A DNA stretch of 64,000 bases from assembly GCF_963678635.1 (NCBI RefSeq), contig NC_087066.1:41625338-41689337 (forward strand). Reading direction: 5' to 3'. Positions 12,230 to 22,625 of this stretch are shown in pieces; positions within the stretch are counted from its first letter, which is position 1; every line of letters begins with the position of its first letter. Both the position numbers and the translations under genes were made by a program. The notes below the pieces were generated by a model. The model did no database searches, was not told the DNA's origin, and was given only the letters and a program-made list of their open reading frames with translations. The DNA is from Symsagittifera roscoffensis (Eukaryota; Xenacoelomorpha; Acoela; Convolutidae).

Positions 12230-13660
12230 TCATTCCCGTCGTTTTTGTCGCGAGTACCCCCTTTCATTCACTTCACAAGCAGGATTCACTATCAAATAGT
12301 CTCCCTCTTGCATGTCCGCTGGGATGCACCAGTCCTCTGACGAGGCATTGTGTGGTTTGATATTTTCGTAATGAGCTGCTCTTCCAGTGCTCAATCGATA
12401 AAAACGACCTCCTTGGTGCACCTCTGTTATCTGAAATGGACCACGCCATTTCTTTAATAATTTCTTGGTTCCTTTTGGTGGAACCATTTCCTGGAACACC
12501 CCGACGTAGTCGCCAACTGAGTAGGCTTTTGCATCGGCTGTCCTTTTATCAAACCTCCTTTTTTGTCTAATTTGCGCCTGTTGCGTGTTCCTCCTGCATA
12601 AGTCATTGAGGTCCTGCTGTCTTCTAATAACATCCCGCACGTACGTTTGCGGTGCTGTCCTCTTCCCCTCATATTCAGGGTAGAAAAACGTCAACGGGAG
12701 CGCTTTTTCATGACCCGTTAGCATCATGTGCGGACTTATTCCCGTGGTGGAATGCTCCGTGCTGTTGTAAGCACCCATCACTTGCGGCAAGTGCTCGTCC
12801 CAGTCATCCATGTAACGCGAGCAATAGACTCTCAGCATGGATACCAGTGTGCCATTTTGCCTCTCGACTAGGCCATTCCTTTGCGGGTGATAAGTGGTCG
12901 AGTGGGCCTGCGCTACCTGCGACCTTTTCATTAACTCCTTCGTGAGATCACCCACGAATGCTTTGCCATTGTCCGATTGGAACGTGATAGGGCAGCCATG
13001 CCTCGCTATCCACACATTTATCAAATGATCGCATGTTTTTTCCGCCGATGCTGTCATGCAGGGTGCTGCCTCCGCATACTTCGTAAAATGGTCGATCATT
13101 ACCAGCACCTGATTATAGCCCGTTGCTGTCATGCAGATTTTCTGATGATCAATTTGCACCACTTCGTTGAAACCTGACGACTCTATTGACTGTAGGGGGA
13201 ACCTTAGTTTCCTGGGATCCTTCGCCTGCTGACATGACAGGCATGCGGCGATCCACTTCTCACAAGCCTTCTTCAATCCCGGCCATTCGAATCGTTTCTG
13301 TATCCTGTTATACACTTTGTCCACGCCTTGATGGCCCATCTGATCATGTGAGCGAAAGAGCAATTCGGTCTGGTACAACTGTGGTAACACTATTGAATTG
13401 TATTTATAGAGGACCTTGTCCTCCTCTTTTCGTTTGCAGGCTACGATTCCGTCCTTGTTCAGGTACAACAAGTCGTTTCGCTTCAGGTAGAATTGCTTCA
13501 AGATCTTGTAGCTGTTTTCTTTCAAGTCTCCCTTGTCAGGTGCTCCATTCTCGATCCATCTCTTCAGACTGCTCGTCATTCTATCATTTCGTTGAGCCCT
13601 TAGGAGATCCGACAGCCTGTACCTGGCTTTCAAATACGTCTTTACCACGTTCATTTGCAT
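12230..13660 (-). pseudogene. Integrase region of element A pol
   Basis: A 476-aa frame matching the integrase of element B. It contains the zinc-binding H-H-C-C part (HDQMGHQG...CLSCQQAKD), the DDE catalytic core (VQIDHQK, FQSDNGKAF, GLVERQNGTL) and a GPF/Y-type C-terminal module (KKWRGPFQITEV). No chromodomain is seen. It is cut off from upstream RT/RNase H by a frameshift and a deletion of roughly 0.6 kb in the linker near 13,660. Downstream it goes out of frame at 12230, while the homologous acidic tail continues in other frames to 11982. Confidence 0.85.
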
Positions 13661-14489
13661 CCGTGAAATGCACTCTCCTAGCGAAGCTAGATTTCGACTT
13701 GATCCTGACTTCCTCAGTGGCTTGGGTCTGATTCAGTGTTCCATATACAGTGAACGAAGTTCTCAACAAGACCTCCTTCGGCATCGAGCTCACCAGCTGG
13801 TTGACTATCGACCTGCAATCCCGTTCAAAGCCTCGGCTGCGAATGGACACTGGCCTCTTCTCTGTTCTCTCAGTGACAGTCAACCGCTGCATGGTCTCCA
13901 TCCACTCACGATCATGCCTATCCACTTCCCTGTCCAACAAGTCACGGAGCTTTCCCATGACGTCCGGCGCCACGTTCACCGTCCTGTTCAATAGAGCCAT
14001 GCTGTTTATACCCAGCCTGGTAAGTTCTTGCTGTTCCAAATTGGATCGTACTAGCAGATCCAACGGAACGGGCTCGCCTCTGGCTAAAACCTTTATCCCC
14101 GCGGCCGTTTCTACTGGAAGGTCAGGGTGTCCGGGTATAGGATGCCCTGACTTATCCAACCACCTAGTAAGTGGCAGTTTGTCGTAGGTTTCCTTGTCCA
14201 GAAATGAAAACCCGTCTTTGATTTCCGATTGGTTAGCCTGCTTCTCCTCGAGGCGCTCATAAAATTCTGTCTTTTTACTGAGGCTATCTGCGTTCTGGTG
14301 CTTGTCATGGGTACGGTGCTCTATGATCATGTGGTATCCATCCAGGCGCACGATCCAACGACCAATATAACTTTGGTCCATCGAATAGGTTTTCAGCCAG
14401 GCAAGGGCACGATTATCCACACGTAACTTGAAGGGAGCACTCCCCAAGTAGGCCCTGTATTTTTCCACGAAAGTGATCACCGCAAACAT
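13584..14489 (-). pseudogene. RNase H end and linker of element A pol (frameshifted)
   Basis: Continues the RNase H domain from the 18202-14477 frame after a frameshift near 14,490: EMFAVITFVEKY, then RVDNRALAWLK with the conserved Asp, then DKHQNADSLSK. The linker that follows (DREWMETMQRLTVTERTE, ERDCRSIVNQLVSS) matches B. It breaks at a deletion that removed most of the linker, including the part that in B carries three copies of the polypurine-tract-like motif. Confidence 0.82.
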
Positions 14490-17400
14490 CTCCTTTTTGG
14501 TGCGCCATCCTTCATCTCAGTATCACTCAGGACTTTACTCCCGTAGGCTATTGGACGAAGAACCGTTCTCCCGTTCCACTTCTGCTCCTGGTGAAGTATG
14601 CCCGATATCGCAACCACTGACGCGTCCGTGTCCAGCACGAACATCCCCTTCTCTGTTGGCATGCCGAGGACCGGTGCCTCGCAAAGTTCTCGTTTGATGT
14701 TCTCAAATGAAACTTGTGCCTCATCAGTCCAAGTGAACTTTTTTTTGTATTTGTTTCTCATCAACCGCTGCATGGGGTATATTTTGTCAGCATACCCCTT
14801 GATGAACTCTCGATAATAATTAGCGAATCCCAAAAAACTCATCTGCTGTGTATCTGTTTTAGGTGCCTTCCAGGTCAGCACCGCTTCAACTTCTTCAGGA
14901 TCTGGTCTCACTCCATGTTTGTCCACCAGGCGGCCGAGATACTTTATGGAATCCCTGAATATTTCACACTTAGAGGGTTTACATTTCAGACCCGCCTGCA
15001 TCATGCAAGAAAACACCTCCTCTGACCTCTTTATGTGGTCTTCTAAGGTTGGTGTTGCAATCACGACATCATCGACATAACACATGATGAGGTTCCAGTA
15101 TTTCTTAGTGACGCTCATGAGTGCCTGGGCCATCAGTCGCTGGAATGTGGCCGTCGCGTTGCACAATCCAAAGGGCATCCTCTTCCACTGGAACAATCCC
15201 AGCTCGCACGCAAAGCCTGTTTTCTCTCGATCTTGCTTTCTGAGTGGCACTTGCCAGAACGCAGAGCCCAGATCCAACGTCGTGAAGAACTTCGCGTCTT
15301 CCAGCTTGGATAGGCTCTCATCGATGCGGGGAATCGGGTATGCGTCCTTTATAGTCACTGCGTTCAGATAACGGAAATCACAACAAAATCTGAGTTGTCG
15401 CCCTTTCTTTTTCGCAATGACCACGCCACAAGCCCACGGGGACTTCGACGGCTCGATCATGTCGTACTCCATTAACATCTCGATTTCCTTCCTACACGCT
15501 TCTGACTTGTTTGGGGTCATTCTTCTCGCCCCTTCCCTATGAGGTACCGAGCCCTCTTCTATCTCAATCTCGTGTTCTACAAAATTGCAGCAACCTATGT
15601 CGGCCTTATGTTTCGAAAAAACGTCTGCGTTCCGATTTAGCACCGCTCTGAGCGAATCTAGTTCCTTGTCTGATATTTTATCCTTCAAATGTTCTATCTC
15701 AGGTAGGACTGGTTTATTCGCTGCTAACTCTGCTTCTGTCGGCCACTCAGGAAAGATGGAGCAACTAGACAGCCCATCATCTGTTTCCGATTTCATTGAA
15801 AACAATTTCCTAGAAGATTTCAATTCATTCACTCTCCTCATTATACATTCTTGGTTTGCATGCAATGGACATTTAGTTACATCAAACTTTTTCAAGTTCT
15901 CCACACTCTGAAAGTCTGTGTTCAGAGGCAAAGCGTAGCCAAGTTTCTTTCCCCTCTTTATTGTCACTGTTGTTGCTTCTGTGTTCAATAACACACTCAC
16001 ACAGTCATCGCGAGGTTTGTACCAACTGGAATTCGCACCAGTGTTTGTCCCGCTATAGTTGCCATAATTGCTGTAACGGTTTTGCGCCCTCGGTTTTATG
16101 AGTAAATACTCGCGTGACTTCAAACGCAAATCGTCGGGCGTGGGTACCTGGTCAAGTGACAGGGTGAAGTGTGTGGCCAACATCGTCTTCAACTCCTCAC
16201 TCCTTACTCCGTCCATGAACTTCGAAGCAATCGCCAAGTTTCGCTCGGATATTCTCTCATCTGGGTTGCTTCTCCTCCTAAGCAATTCAAGGTCGTCCAA
16301 AAATTTATCTATGGATTCGTCATCTCTTTGACGCCTCTTTTCGAACTTCACCATAGCCTGGTGCCATTGTACTCCAGAGCCGAAACGATTCAGCAGGATG
16401 TCGAATATCTTGCGAGCGCTGTCTCTCTCATTGGCTCTTTTCGCCATTACACAACTTAGTGCAGTACCCTTCAGGTTGCTCGTTAGCGCGCTGCACTCTT
16501 CTTTCTTGGAGAGATTCTCTTCCTCAAAGTGTAACTTCATCACCTCTATCCAAGTATCAATGCAGCCGTCTGACTCGTATTTATATGACTTCGGCTTTTT
16601 CAGTGTCCTTCTTGACCTCTCTCCTCTCTCGGTTGACTTCGAGAGTTTGGTGATGAATGTTTCGAGAGATCTGTTCAGAGGCTCAAACATCAAGGCATAC
16701 ATCGTTGTGTCCTGTGAGACTTTAGTCAGATCTGGTACTGAACTGACTTGTGGCACAGTTGGCAACCTTGTCTCCGGGATAGCATCTGCCTCCGGCGGGA
16801 CTGGGTTCGTCCAGCCAGGCCTCGACGGGGCTGCCCTTGGCTGCTCCTTGTTTCTAGGTTCGTAGTTCGTTCTCGAGCTTTGCTGGGCTCTGGCATTGCT
16901 GCCCGTACCATCTCCATCATTCGCATGGCGTGAGCGCTCCCTTGGGTTGGAATGCTCCTGCCAATTGCTCCCATTCAGGATCGCGTCAAGCTTCCGCATC
17001 ATTAAGTCAGACATTGCATCTAACCTTTTCTCCAGGCTAGTCATCGTGTGGGCGTAGGTACTATCATGATCGTTCAACAATCGTTCGATCTCCCTGGTCA
17101 TCCTAGCCTCTCTTTCGTATGACTCCTTGTTTGCCTGTGCCAGGCTCTCCGCCAGGCATTGATCGGTGTTGCGAATCAACTGAGCCTGATCAACCCTCGC
17201 CTGCGACTTCACGTGCGTTAGTTCATCTCTCAGATTCTCCTGACCTTTGTGAGCTCTCTCATCAACCTGATCTATTCTTTTAGTCATGTCCCGTCTCAGT
17301 TCAACCAGACCATTCATTACGCCAGCGAACATGTCACTTATGTCGCCAGTGGCCCCAAATGACGGGGTTAGTCCCAAAGAAGATGAGGTCAACTGCGGCT

Positions 17401-18202
17401 GCAGCCTGGTGATTGATGACACACCGCCTTTTTGCTTGCTCATCGACGTCATCAATCTGTCGAACGTTGATGACGCTCCCATCGTTATCCCATCTGACAT
17501 GGGTCTGGTCGGCGAGGCTGACGACGCCTTCCTGCTCACGTCGTTCCTTGGGCACGGTGTGAAGTTCACATCCGGATGGGTTATCTCCGGGTAGTCATAA
17601 CTGGAAGTTAAACCTATAGTTGGTAGTGACGCCATGCGCTCATCGTACAAAGACTTCCAACTCTTCTTGGCCTTCGAACCCGGTTGTTCTTCACTCGGGC
17701 TTATACTTGACATCGCGTTGTTGCTCTGCTTGGCCTGAGATGAGTGGGTATTAGCCGAATGTGAATATTCTCTCCTCCACCTATGACTCTTGGTCTCCGA
17801 TTTGGACATTCCCTTGAATAACACTTCCTCTCGCGGATCGACCTCGGAACGCTCCGAGGTCTCCTCCGTCCTCTCGACTTCCTCCCGCTCGAGGTCCTCG
17901 CTCGGCTCAAAGTCGGGTCGAATGAGCGTCTGTTCTCTCTCGTCAAAGGGGTCCACAAGCGTTTCGCTCGCGGTTCCGACTTCGGCGCTCCGCCTTTGAT
18001 CGCCATCGAGGTTTTTCTCGCTCCTTAATTTCATTTCGCTCACTGAAAGATCAGGTTGACCTTTAGTCGATTCGGTTTCGGCAAACAGGTCGGAGGCGCT
18101 GCTAAACGAGGACTGGCTACGCCTAGTTTTAAATTTTCGCGTGCTGCCCTTGCTCAGCCTGGGAATCTTAGTAGTCAATCCTAACGAGTCCCTGCGCTGC
18201 AT
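14477..18202 (-). pseudogene. gag-RT of element A with in-frame loss of zinc knuckles and protease
   Basis: One long frame. I take ATG 18202 (MQRRDSLGL) as the start because alignment with B gag begins there; an upstream in-frame ATG exists at 18259. Order: charged N-terminus, coiled coil (about 17,290-17,000), retrotransposon gag domain (CIDTWIEVMKLHFEEE...KIFDILLNRF...RRQRDDESIDKFLDDLELL), then the WYKPRDD segment joined directly to CVSVLLNT near 16,008. In B these two points are about 1.6 kb apart and the interval holds both zinc knuckles and the aspartic protease. After the junction comes a full RT (FCCDFRYLNAV, LDLGSAFWQVPL, MPFGLCNATATFQRL, CYVDD) and the start of RNase H (VLDTDASVVAISGILH). 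The frame is lost near 14,490. This copy could not have processed its own polyprotein. Confidence 0.88.
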
Positions 18203-21200
18203 GCTTTGTGACAAAAAACAATATTCGTATGATTTAATGGCGATGCACACGTACCGCAAACAAGTTCAAGTTAAATTACTTAACGCTGCCTCTTCGATCT
18301 CGTAAGTATCAAGAGTATCTCTTAGATTTCTCAATGACAATCTTAGTGACTCAGCTAGAGTTACACACACAGGGCCTGCTCAGTTTTGATATAATGCTAA
18401 CTCAACCCTGTTGTATAGTATAACAGTATCACAAAGTTTTCATAAGATATAATCAACACACAAAACACAATGGATAATCAGATAAGAATATCCTACAGGT
18501 GACAGCGACCTTTTGTCAGTATCAATTTATTGCCACACAATTTATCAAGTCACTGCTTTGTTAAAATTGAACAATCTTTGATAAAAAGCAGTGATGATTC
18601 AGAAACAGATCAATAAAACTTAGTCTTAAAGAAAAAGACTTCCCTCAGTCGGAACGATCCGAAAGAACAAAGCCCAGGACACAGTCTTCTCAAGTGGGTG
18701 TGTATTTGCCTAATACACCCACCGAGGTCTTCTTTTAGGTGCCCTGCGATTGCCCGAGCTGTCCTATTAAGTAGCTCAAGGCAACCTCTGATCGAATTTT
18801 TCTAAAATCTATGGAAAAGCTCCCCCACACCCGGAACGCTCCAAGTGCACGAGAGCAGGGAACAACTTTTCCTCTCAAGTGAGTGCGTAATTGCCTAATA
18901 CACTCACCGAGGTATTCCTTTATTTGTTCCCGGATTGCCCGAACTTTCCTATTAAGTAGCTCAAGGCAACCACACAACCAAAATCACAATCAAAAAAAAA
19001 TTTGTTCGGGTACTTCTGATACACCCGATCTAGAATCCAAAGTTGATAACGAATTTCCGGGTCAAAAAAGGCTCTTATGATCCTAAGAAGCACGCCTAAT
19101 ATCCTAATATGATCTTAATTAAATGGATATTTTCCGTTTCCCAAATTGCAACAGAAGGTTTCCTCAAGTTTCTAACAAGGAAGGTTGTTTAGAAGGTTTA
19201 AGACACTCCGGAGGGTTACTTCGGAGGGTTGTTAAGACACTTAGCCTACTTCGGAGGGTACCTTAATCACCCAAGTTACTTCGGAGGGTCCCCTTAAATT
19301 TACTAAGGAGGGTCAATAAGATGCTTAATATGCTCCGGAGGGTTACTTCGGAGGGTACCTCCAAAATTCTCAAATTTCTGAGCTTCACTTAGAAGGTCCT
19401 TCAATTAACTTCAGGAAGCGTCAAAACAAGCTAAATTCTCTATGGGGGGGGCTGTTTTAATTTCTTTGGATGACCTCGTGGAAGTTTTCCACTAAGGAGG
19501 GTTGCTAAGGGCTTTAGCTGACTCCAGAGGGTTACCTCGGAGGGTTCCCCAAAAATCAAGAAGAAAGGTTATGTTACCGCAATAAAGTCTCCAAAAGCGG
19601 TCCACCTGACTTAAAACTAGGTTGGCTGACACGGTCAACCTTCCCAATTGGATAAAAAGGTGTTTTGATAAAATTTTCTGCCGCTCGGAGGGTTACCTGC
19701 GATTTGGACCCTCCGAACCAACAAATTCTAAAAAATTTTTCTTTTCCGTGGTTATCAACCCAAAAACGGTTGCGGTACGGAAAAGTGGTCAAAAACGTCG
19801 ACTTATGGTACCAAAATTATCCCAATCGGTTGGCTAGTCTTTGAGAAATTGCCAAAAACGTGTTTGTCCAAACGGCCTTTTTTCACCACCTATATAGGTT
19901 CTGAGAAACTTTTTCCGCAATTCCTATCGAAAGTGCCTAAAAATAATTGAAACGAGCGTAATAGCCCTGTACGGCACTGGAATAGTGCAAAAAACCGGAT
20001 CAAAATTGGTTTGGAGACAAAAATTTGGCCAATAACTATCAAATTTGGACCCTCCGATTCCTTCCTTTTCCAATCCTTAAGTCGTTAGCTCTATCTACGG
20101 AGCTAATCGGAGGGTTACTCAAGAATTTTTCGGGCAGCCGAGCACTTTATGCTAGCACGCTCCTAACACAAAAAATTTTATTGCTCTAACTCTAAAAACT
20201 CAAAAACTCGATCCCCAAAACAGGTTGACACAATTCAGAAAATTATCAAAATTTTGATCAAAAAATTTTGGTTTTTTCCAACTTCTACTGAGTCTTTTCT
20301 CACGCAATTTCTCTAGTTAGGGGGATCGAACAACGTAGCTACTCCCTATATAAAAGCTTTTTGCTGTTCGGAAAAGCTCGGATATCCAAAAATTTGGGGG
20401 TCTACAGTTTGATCGAAAATCGATAATTTTCGACAAAATTGGGTGTTTCTTGGGTCTAATTAGGAGATAAGTAATATGTAATTAGGATAATAACCTATTA
20501 GTAGTCGTTAATGAATAGTACTATACCCTCCTTTGCACCAAAATACCCGAATTAAGACCCTTAACTCGGAAATTTGTAATCGATGGAGGGTACAATCGGA
20601 CCGCTCCAATCGTGCGCCCCACCACTTAAGTTTTAATGAAATAGTACCCGAACGATACTAAAATTGTTTCAACGATACCCAACAGTCGTTGTGGATGTTG
20701 TCCTTATGTCCCTTTTGAGTGTGGAACACGTTGATCAGCTTGCGACTCTACCCTCCGGTCACCGGCAAAATCACCATTAACGTGCTTAAACACTCAAATT
20801 ACACTCGAGGGAGGGTACCCAACCCTTCACCAAAACACACAATCTTTCTATCAGAAACGATCTAAATCAATCTGAAACAACGACAAATAGGAAGGTCAGA
20901 TCACATCTCGTCCGGAAATAACATATAAACTGTCACTTTACATTTTTTTTTACTGTTTTTGGTCTTTTTTGGGTTTTTTACTGTTTTTTGTACTTTTTTG
21001 TTTTCAAATAAATTTATTTTTGGCTTTTTCTTGGTTATACACTATTTTTGTTGGTTTTACGCTTTCTTTTTAATTGTTTTTAGTCCCGGGACCTTGGGAC
21101 AAGCGGGCTCATGACTTCCCACCTAACCCTCCGGCCCCCGGAATTTTCGGTATTAACTAAGTTAAAAAGCTAAATAGTACTGGACGGAGGGTACGCACCT

Positions 21201-21314
21201 TCCCCCTAGTACAATAACGGTCATTAAGGCCTCTAACTCGGGCATACGCCTGGAGCGGAGGGTTCGTCGCTGAAACGCTTGCTGATCATGATGGTCTTAT
21301 GCCTTTGACAGGCC
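18203..21314 (-). other. Long leader of element A with CGGAGGGT motif clusters
   Basis: About 3.1 kb between the primer-binding site and gag with no credible ORF. The motif CGGAGGGT (and ACTTCGGAGGGT, CTCCGGAGGG) recurs many times on the plus strand, densest at 19,200-19,540, with others scattered up to 21,270. Part of it is homologous to the leader of B: plus-strand sequence around 19,900-20,000 resembles the complement of 23,950-24,070. Shorter repeats also occur near 18,640-18,970, where a gag-proximal block ending in CCTATTAAGTAGCTCAAGGCAACC appears twice. Confidence 0.75.
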
Positions 21315-21329
21315 CACCCAGGAGCGCCA
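21315..21329 (-). other. Primer-binding-like site of element A
   Basis: In element orientation the sequence is TGGCGCTCCTGGGTG, starting 12 nt after the end of the 5' LTR. The same 15 bases occur at the same 12-nt distance in element B (22611-22625). It starts with TGG, as expected for pairing with a tRNA 3' CCA end. I cannot assign the tRNA. Confidence 0.65.
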
Positions 21330-21341
21330 TAAAAACGTCTA

Positions 21342-21683
21342 TGTAACATTCGCCCAAATACAACACAGCGACGGAGCGTAGAAAAAGAACCTATTAACGA
21401 CTGGCAGGCGTCAGTTACCTTAATCCTACTCGTTTTTCACCGTCTCGACCTTGCCAGTTGATTTTCTGGTCTGGTAAAAAGTTACTATTTTTAGGCCATC
21501 AGTCAAACGACTTTTGATCAGCTTTCGTTTACATGCGAACACAACCACATAGCTGAGTCTCGGATCCTCAGACTACGTGATTGTCATTAAAAACACGGCT
21601 CGAACAACCTATTTTAACATGTTTTTGTGTGACAGTTCTATATTAAATCCATTGGAGATGGATTGACCCTTTCCTCTTTCTAG
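21342..21683 (-). repeat. 5' LTR of element A, segment ending at the insertion point of B
   Basis: Matches 303-655 of the left LTR, with a handful of substitutions and an 11-12 bp length difference, and stops at tag (21681-21683). The LTR continues at 46159 on the other side of element B. Confidence 0.95.
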
Positions 21684-22598
21684 TGTGACATTCGACCAGA
21701 ATGGCCAAAATGCAATCTCTGCAGACTTCGAAATTTTAGCAGTGGACCTTCCGAGTTAATGGTTTTGAAGGATTAACGACGTTATTCGGATGATTAGCAG
21801 AACGGTTAAGGTCAGGATATTCCCGTATTTTAAAATTTTAAATTTTCGAAGTGATGACGTAACATTTCTGAGAAATGCTGAAACGGCCATTTTTGACAGA
21901 AAACGAGAGAGAAGACACAACAACATTAGTTGCGCTGACGATAGCAACGACAATCGTGATAAGAAAAACAGCAGCAGATTGCAGAGAACGTTCCGAGTTG
22001 CAACTATTGTGCTGCTACAATAGTTGCAAGGCCGTTGCGAACAACGGTGAAGGGTAAGAAATCAGCCTTCCGGATTGGGAAGAAATCGAGATCAACGGGC
22101 TTGATTCACCGGATTCAAGAATCCGGAAGGGTCTCGGGACGCAAAACTTTTATTGACTCGTGTGAACTTTTAGCATCCTGTCATGTCCTGACTTGAATTT
22201 AATTGATATTTGGATTAGTTTTGACAAGGATGAGGTGCTAGGAGTTGGGGGAAAGGGTTGATCCATCTTCGATGGAGATGATGATTTTTATCTACTGAAC
22301 AAAAACAATAGTAATATAATGAATAGTAGCCCTGTTTTTAGGAGTGACCTCGTGGTCTGGGGATACTGAGACCCAGCCATGAGCTCACTATTTGCATGTA
22401 ATTAAGTTAATTTGAGCGTTCTGGTCGAAGCCGGAGAACAGTAACGTTTTTCTCGACCCGATGTTAGAAAGACCACCGAAAAGTACTGGCTTGGTAGAGA
22501 CGGTGAAAAGCATGCGAAGCTCTGCTTAGACGCTAGCCAGTCGTCTTAAGACTTAGTTTTGTTATCCGTCGATATGTATCTTCCGGGCGAATGTTACA
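21684..22598 (+). repeat. 5' LTR of element B (915 bp)
   Basis: Starts TGTGACATTCG and ends CGAATGTTACA, so the ends form an imperfect 11-bp inverted repeat with TG...CA termini. It is identical in length to 45241-46155, with about six substitutions. The last bases (GGGCGAATGTTACA) also match the 3' end of element A's LTR, though the LTR bodies are otherwise different. Confidence 0.96.
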
Positions 22599-22610
22599 TA
22601 CATGTTTTTA

Positions 22611-22625
22611 TGGCGCTCCTGGGTG
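22611..22625 (+). other. Primer-binding-like site of element B
   Basis: TGGCGCTCCTGGGTG begins 12 nt after the LTR end. It is identical in sequence and spacing to element A, while neighbouring leader sequence has diverged, which supports function. The tRNA species is not assigned, and the 12-nt gap is longer than the usual 0-3 nt. Confidence 0.65.

Noticed and set aside
19200-19540. CRISPR-like or satellite array in the leader of A
   Set aside because: Repeat units are short (8-12 bp), unequal in spacing and imperfect, and this is a eukaryotic retroelement leader. Dispersed binding-site-like motifs fit better.
21756-22057. Short ORFs repeated at 45313-45614
   Set aside because: They lie inside the two LTRs of element B, so their repetition comes from LTR duplication; no family resemblance.
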